Source: an uncultured Gammaproteobacteria bacterium (GTDB taxonomy: Bacteria; Pseudomonadota; Gammaproteobacteria; Pseudomonadales; Pseudohongiellaceae). From it: a stretch of DNA of 60,711 nt. The stretch spans positions 1 to 60,711 of the forward strand of contig CAIOZF010000048.1 in the NCBI GenBank assembly GCA_903862645.1. The letters are read 5' to 3'. The position numbers were made by a program, and so were the translations under genes. This document shows, piece after piece, positions 57,683 to 60,711 of this stretch. Each line of letters opens with the position of its first letter. Position 1 is the first letter of the stretch. The notes under the pieces were generated by a model that was not told the DNA's origin, did not search any database, and saw only the letters and a list, made by a program, of their open reading frames with translations.

Positions 57683-59056
57683 TCAGAAGAAGGTCAGCCC
57701 TACTTGGAAGAGGCGCTCCACTTCTGGGATTCGCTTCTTGTCTACCAGGAAAAGAATCACATGATCGCCCGACTGAACGACAATATTGTCGTGTGCAATA
57801 AGCACTTCATCGTTACGCACAATTGCTCCGATGGTTGTGCCATGCGGGAGGTCAATATCTTCTATGGCTTTGCCCACCACTTTCGAAGATTGCATGTCGC
57901 CATGCGCAATAGCCTCAAGCGCCTCTGCTGCGCCTCGGCGTAGTGAGTGCACGTTAACTATGTCGCCTCGTCGCACATGTGTGAGAAGGCTACCTATTGA
58001 CGCCAACTGCGGAGAAATCGCGATATCAATTTCACCGCCCTGCACGAGATCCACATAGGCAGGGTTATTGATCAGCGTCATAACCTTGCGGGCGCCAAGA
58101 CGTTTGGCCAGCATTGATGACATGACATTGGCCTCGTCATCATTGGTAAGGGCAAGGAAGACATCAGTGTCTTCGATGCTTTCGGCCAGTAACAACTTCT
58201 TGTCTGACGCGACGCCATTGAGGACAATCGCCTTGCTGAGGCGTTCGGAAAGGTGAGCGCATCGCTCAGCACTGCTTTCGATAATTTTGACCTGGTAGCG
58301 ATGCTCAACCGCTTCCGCCAAGCGCGAACCGATGTTCCCCCCTCCGGCGATAATGAGCCGTTTATAGGGTTTATCCAGTCGTCGTAATTCTCCCATCACG
58401 GCCCTGATATTGCCTTGTGCCGCAATGAAAAACACCTCGTCATCAGCCTCAATAACCGTTGAACCTTCGGGCATGATGGCTCTGTCACGACGGAAAATTG
58501 CAGCTACCCGCGTATCGACGGAGGGCATGTGTGCGCGCAGGAAACGGATCTCCTGTCCCACCAGTGGCCCGCCATAATATGCTCTTACCGCTACGAGTTG
58601 TGCCTTGCCTTCGGCAAAGTCCAACACCTGCAGAGAGCCGGGCAGATCAATCAGACGCTCAATATAGTGGGAAACCAATTGTTCAGGGCTGATAACGACG
58701 TCGGCGGCTATACCCCCGGGGCTGAACAGGCTTTCGTTCGCCATATACGAAGCTGATCGAAGTCGACAAATTTTCTTTGGGGTTTTGAAGAGTGCGTGAG
58801 CAATCTGGCATGCCACCAGGTTCACTTCGTCATTCTCTGTCACCGCGATCAGCATATCCGCGTCTTCGGCGCCGGCCATGCGCAGCACGTCAGGATAGGA
58901 CGGATGACCGACAACGGTGCCGACATCGATTCGGTCTTTTAACTCCCGCAGACGATCTGAATCTGTGTCAACAATTGTAATGTCGTTGGCTTCGCTGGAT
59001 AAGTTCTCAGCAAGCGAGACGGCGACATGGTTGGCGCCGAGAATGATGATCTTCAT
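57683..59056 (-). CDS. trkA: Trk potassium uptake regulatory protein TrkA
   Basis: A 457-residue cytoplasmic NAD(H)-binding subunit with two RCK units, full length. The second nucleotide-binding loop is intact ([17 protein letters not shown]), but the first reads [15 protein letters not shown], where the GxGxxG consensus (GAGQVGGTLAENL in E. coli) has lost its second and third glycines (N9, A12). Other family blocks are normal: [29 protein letters not shown]-like [33 protein letters not shown] and [20 protein letters not shown]. It would regulate a TrkH channel, but the adjacent trkH is only a remnant, so it must act with a TrkH encoded elsewhere or be decaying. Confidence 0.93.
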   Translation of the reverse strand: MKIIILGANHVAVSLAENLSSEANDITIVDTDSDRLRELKDRIDVGTVVGHPSYPDVLRMAGAEDADMLIAVTENDEVNLVACQIAHALFKTPKKICRLRSASYMANESLFSPGGIAADVVISPEQLVSHYIERLIDLPGSLQVLDFAEGKAQLVAVRAYYGGPLVGQEIRFLRAHMPSVDTRVAAIFRRDRAIMPEGSTVIEADDEVFFIAAQGNIRAVMGELRRLDKPYKRLIIAGGGNIGSRLAEAVEHRYQVKIIESSAERCAHLSERLSKAIVLNGVASDKKLLLAESIEDTDVFLALTNDDEANVMSSMLAKRLGARKVMTLINNPAYVDLVQGGEIDIAISPQLASIGSLLTHVRRGDIVNVHSLRRGAAEALEAIAHGDMQSSKVVGKAIEDIDLPHGTTIGAIVRNDEVLIAHDNIVVQSGDHVILFLVDKKRIPEVERLFQVGLTFF

Positions 59057-59108
59057 TTACTGTCGTTACTCTCCTAACTTAATTCATCGGCAGACATATA
59101 CAGTCAAT

Positions 59109-59128
59109 GTCCTGATTCGTATCAGGAC
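59109..59128. terminator. Hairpin at the rsmB stop codon
   Basis: GTCCTGA-TTCGTA-TCAGGAC is a perfect 7-bp stem that includes the rsmB stop codon. No T-tract follows on the minus strand, so it is probably an attenuating or mRNA-protecting hairpin between rsmB and trkA rather than a full terminator. Confidence 0.4.
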
Positions 59129-60429
59129 TTCCTCAGTCGGGCAAAGTAGAAACCATCATTACCATCTGGAAGGGGAAGAAGTTGCCTGCCAAGGCCGCAT
59201 TCTACTCCCCAATCAGCCTGAATTACCTCATGAATCGCATCGGGGTGATGCGCCAAAAAAACTTTGACGATGTCGCAGTTCTCCTCAGGTAGCACCGAGC
59301 AGGTGGAGTAAAGTAAAACCCCGCCGGGCTTCAAACAAGCCCATAGGCTGTCTAAAAGCCCCGCTTGAATTTGTCTGAGTTTGTCCAAGTCCGACTCTCG
59401 CCTTAATACCTTAATGTCGGGGTGCCTTCGGATAATGCCGGTGGCCGAGCACGGGGCGTCCAGTAGGATTCTGTCGAATGGTTGCATATCCCACCAGTCA
59501 TTGACCGCGCCCGCATCAGCCACTAATACTTCAGCAGAAAGCTGGAGGCGACTGAGATTCTGATGCAGCCTCTCCAGCCGACGTTCGTCATTGTCGATTG
59601 CCAAAATTCTTGCAGGTGAGCGCACGCTTTCCAAAATATGGCAGGTCTTTCCGCCAGGCGCGGCACAGGCGTCAAGTATGGAAAGACCATTATCGAGCAA
59701 CATCAGCCCTGGAATTAGCTGAGAGGCCTCATCCTGTACACTAACCAATCCTTCTCTAGAACCAGGGAGCGCATCCACTGGTCGAGGTACTTCCAGATAT
59801 ACCGAGGTGGCTGCCAAGGTGCCGGGATGCGCCGCCACATCTGCCTGATTCAAAAGTTGCAGATACTCAGCTCTGGAAATTTTGCTTGAGTTCACCCTCA
59901 ATGTCATTGGCGGGTGCTGGTTATTGGCTGCCAGTACTTCTTCCCAGTGATCGGGCCAGGCCGAGCGAATTCGCTTAATCAACCACAGGGGATGGGCGTA
60001 ACGCGATTCTTGTGAGGCGTTGGCTCTTTCCAGAAGATTGGCACTATCGCGCAGGAAGTTTCTCAAGACGGCGTTTACCAAGCCCTTTGCCCATTGCTTG
60101 CCGAGTGCCTGCGTAGCTGCCACCGTTTCGTTGACCACCGCATATTCCGGTACGCGCAGGTAATGAAGCTGATAGATGCCAATCAGTAGCAGGCAACGCA
60201 GGTCTGCATCCTTGTCCTTGAGCGGCTTAGTGATCAGTAGCCTGAGAATTGCTTCGAGCTGGAAGTACCAGCGACAGGTCCCGAAGCAGATTTCCTGCAG
60301 CAAGGCACTATCCTGAGGTTTGCTCCGCGATTCCGGTGTGCTTGATGCCAACGAGGCGAGCGAACCTTCCTGATTCAAAACTCTGCAGAGTATAAGCGCC
60401 GCGTGGGCTCGCAGAGACAATTGTTTCAT
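59122..60429 (-). CDS. rsmB: 16S rRNA (cytosine-C5)-methyltransferase RsmB
   Basis: A 435-residue enzyme that methylates C967 of 16S rRNA (E. coli numbering). The N-terminal NusB-like helical domain includes LLQEICFGTCRWYFQLEAIL and KGLVNAVLRNFLR. The catalytic domain has the SAM loop LDACAAPGGKTCHILE, DAPCSATGIIRRHPDIK and the nucleophile region LLYSTCSVLPEENCDIV with its Cys. Its ATG overlaps the fmt stop codon (ATGA), so it is coupled to fmt. Confidence 0.96.
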   Translation of the reverse strand: MKQLSLRAHAALILCRVLNQEGSLASLASSTPESRSKPQDSALLQEICFGTCRWYFQLEAILRLLITKPLKDKDADLRCLLLIGIYQLHYLRVPEYAVVNETVAATQALGKQWAKGLVNAVLRNFLRDSANLLERANASQESRYAHPLWLIKRIRSAWPDHWEEVLAANNQHPPMTLRVNSSKISRAEYLQLLNQADVAAHPGTLAATSVYLEVPRPVDALPGSREGLVSVQDEASQLIPGLMLLDNGLSILDACAAPGGKTCHILESVRSPARILAIDNDERRLERLHQNLSRLQLSAEVLVADAGAVNDWWDMQPFDRILLDAPCSATGIIRRHPDIKVLRRESDLDKLRQIQAGLLDSLWACLKPGGVLLYSTCSVLPEENCDIVKVFLAHHPDAIHEVIQADWGVECGLGRQLLPLPDGNDGFYFARLRKS

Positions 60430-60711
60430 GCGCCAGGGCTTTCAATTGAGGAGAACGATTGACCTGGCGCGAAGAGCTCCTTGCGTGAATTGAGAATATC
60501 GCCAATCGGTAGGGGGTTCTTTCCGGGCAACTGCATCAGTGTTACTTCGAGCACGGAGTCCAGGCAGGCAATTCGAAGATGCTCTCGATCTGCTTGCACA
60601 ATACAGCCGGGTGCTGAAGCGCTGTGTTCTGGTAGCGGCCTGGCCTTCAACAAACGAATACGCTCGCCCCCGAGCAGGCTGTTGTACTCCGTGGAGCCGC
60701 GCGTGTCGGCA
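60426..60711 (-). CDS. fmt: Methionyl-tRNA formyltransferase (C-terminal part)
   Basis: The last 94 codons of a gene that starts outside the window. NSLLGGERIRLLKARPLPEH, APGCIVQADREHLRIACLD and LPIGDILNSRKELFAPGQS match the C-terminal OB-fold of Fmt, which binds the initiator tRNA. Fmt formylates Met-tRNA for initiation. The gene is followed by rsmB with a four-base overlap. def is expected beyond the edge. Confidence 0.93.
   Translation of the reverse strand, partial: ADTRGSTEYNSLLGGERIRLLKARPLPEHSASAPGCIVQADREHLRIACLDSVLEVTLMQLPGKNPLPIGDILNSRKELFAPGQSFSSIESPGA

Overview
This 60.7 kb window is an origin-proximal stretch of a gammaproteobacterial chromosome. The conserved order glmS-glmU-atpCDGAHFEBI-parB-parA-rsmG-mnmG-mnmE-yidC-yidD-rnpA-rpmH | dnaA-dnaN-recF-gyrB-plsC-gmhB-glyS-glyQ-(LpxL-like)-trkA-rsmB-fmt is the one known from Pseudomonas and related orders (Pseudomonadales/Cellvibrionales-type). 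HexR, RlmA, YaaA, an Slt lytic transglycosylase and Pseudomonas-style REP sequences agree with this. No genus can be named from the sequence alone.

Left part (1-25.9 kb) is high-GC and accessory. It holds a DUF4265 protein, yaaA, two SAM methyltransferases, ppsA, rlmA preceded by two very small genes (33 and 37 codons), an M32 carboxypeptidase, slt, and an NHL-repeat lipoprotein. Next come a MarR regulator divergent from a TonB-dependent receptor with a perfect palindrome between them, NAD-malic enzyme, and a translationally coupled pair of short-chain dehydrogenase and B3 metallo-beta-lactamase-fold hydrolase. A two-subunit molybdenum hydroxylase (iorAB type) follows with a divergent TetR regulator, then a cupin, a 74-aa conserved protein, a truncated extradiol dioxygenase, a COG3146 acetyltransferase-like protein and hexR.

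Central part (25.9-45.1 kb) is read leftwards, away from the origin: amino-sugar synthesis (glmS, glmU), the complete F1Fo ATP synthase operon with atpI, chromosome partitioning (parAB), ribosome/tRNA modification (rsmG, mnmG, mnmE), and the membrane insertion/RNase P/L34 cluster. rpmH is present as a 44-codon gene.

Right part (45.5-60.7 kb) starts with rightward dnaA-dnaN-recF-gyrB. The leftward plsC-gmhB-glyS-glyQ group follows, then a rightward acyltransferase, and leftward trkA-rsmB-fmt, with fmt cut by the window end.

The most interesting signals are not ordinary genes. (1) Two parS palindromes lie inside recF and spell the same peptide, FHVEH, twice in RecF. (2) Two intergenic regions of about 400 bp with DnaA boxes, one upstream of mnmG (E. 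coli-like position) and one between rpmH and dnaA (Pseudomonas-like position), both look like origin candidates. (3) The last ~30 codons of trkH survive next to a TrkA whose first nucleotide-binding glycine motif is degenerate. (4) A REP-type repeat family is scattered through intergenic gaps. (5) There is a pair of tiny coupled genes upstream of rlmA, the second truncated. (6) A dioxygenase gene has lost its N-terminal half. I found no CRISPR array, tRNA, rRNA, complete insertion sequence or obvious defence island.
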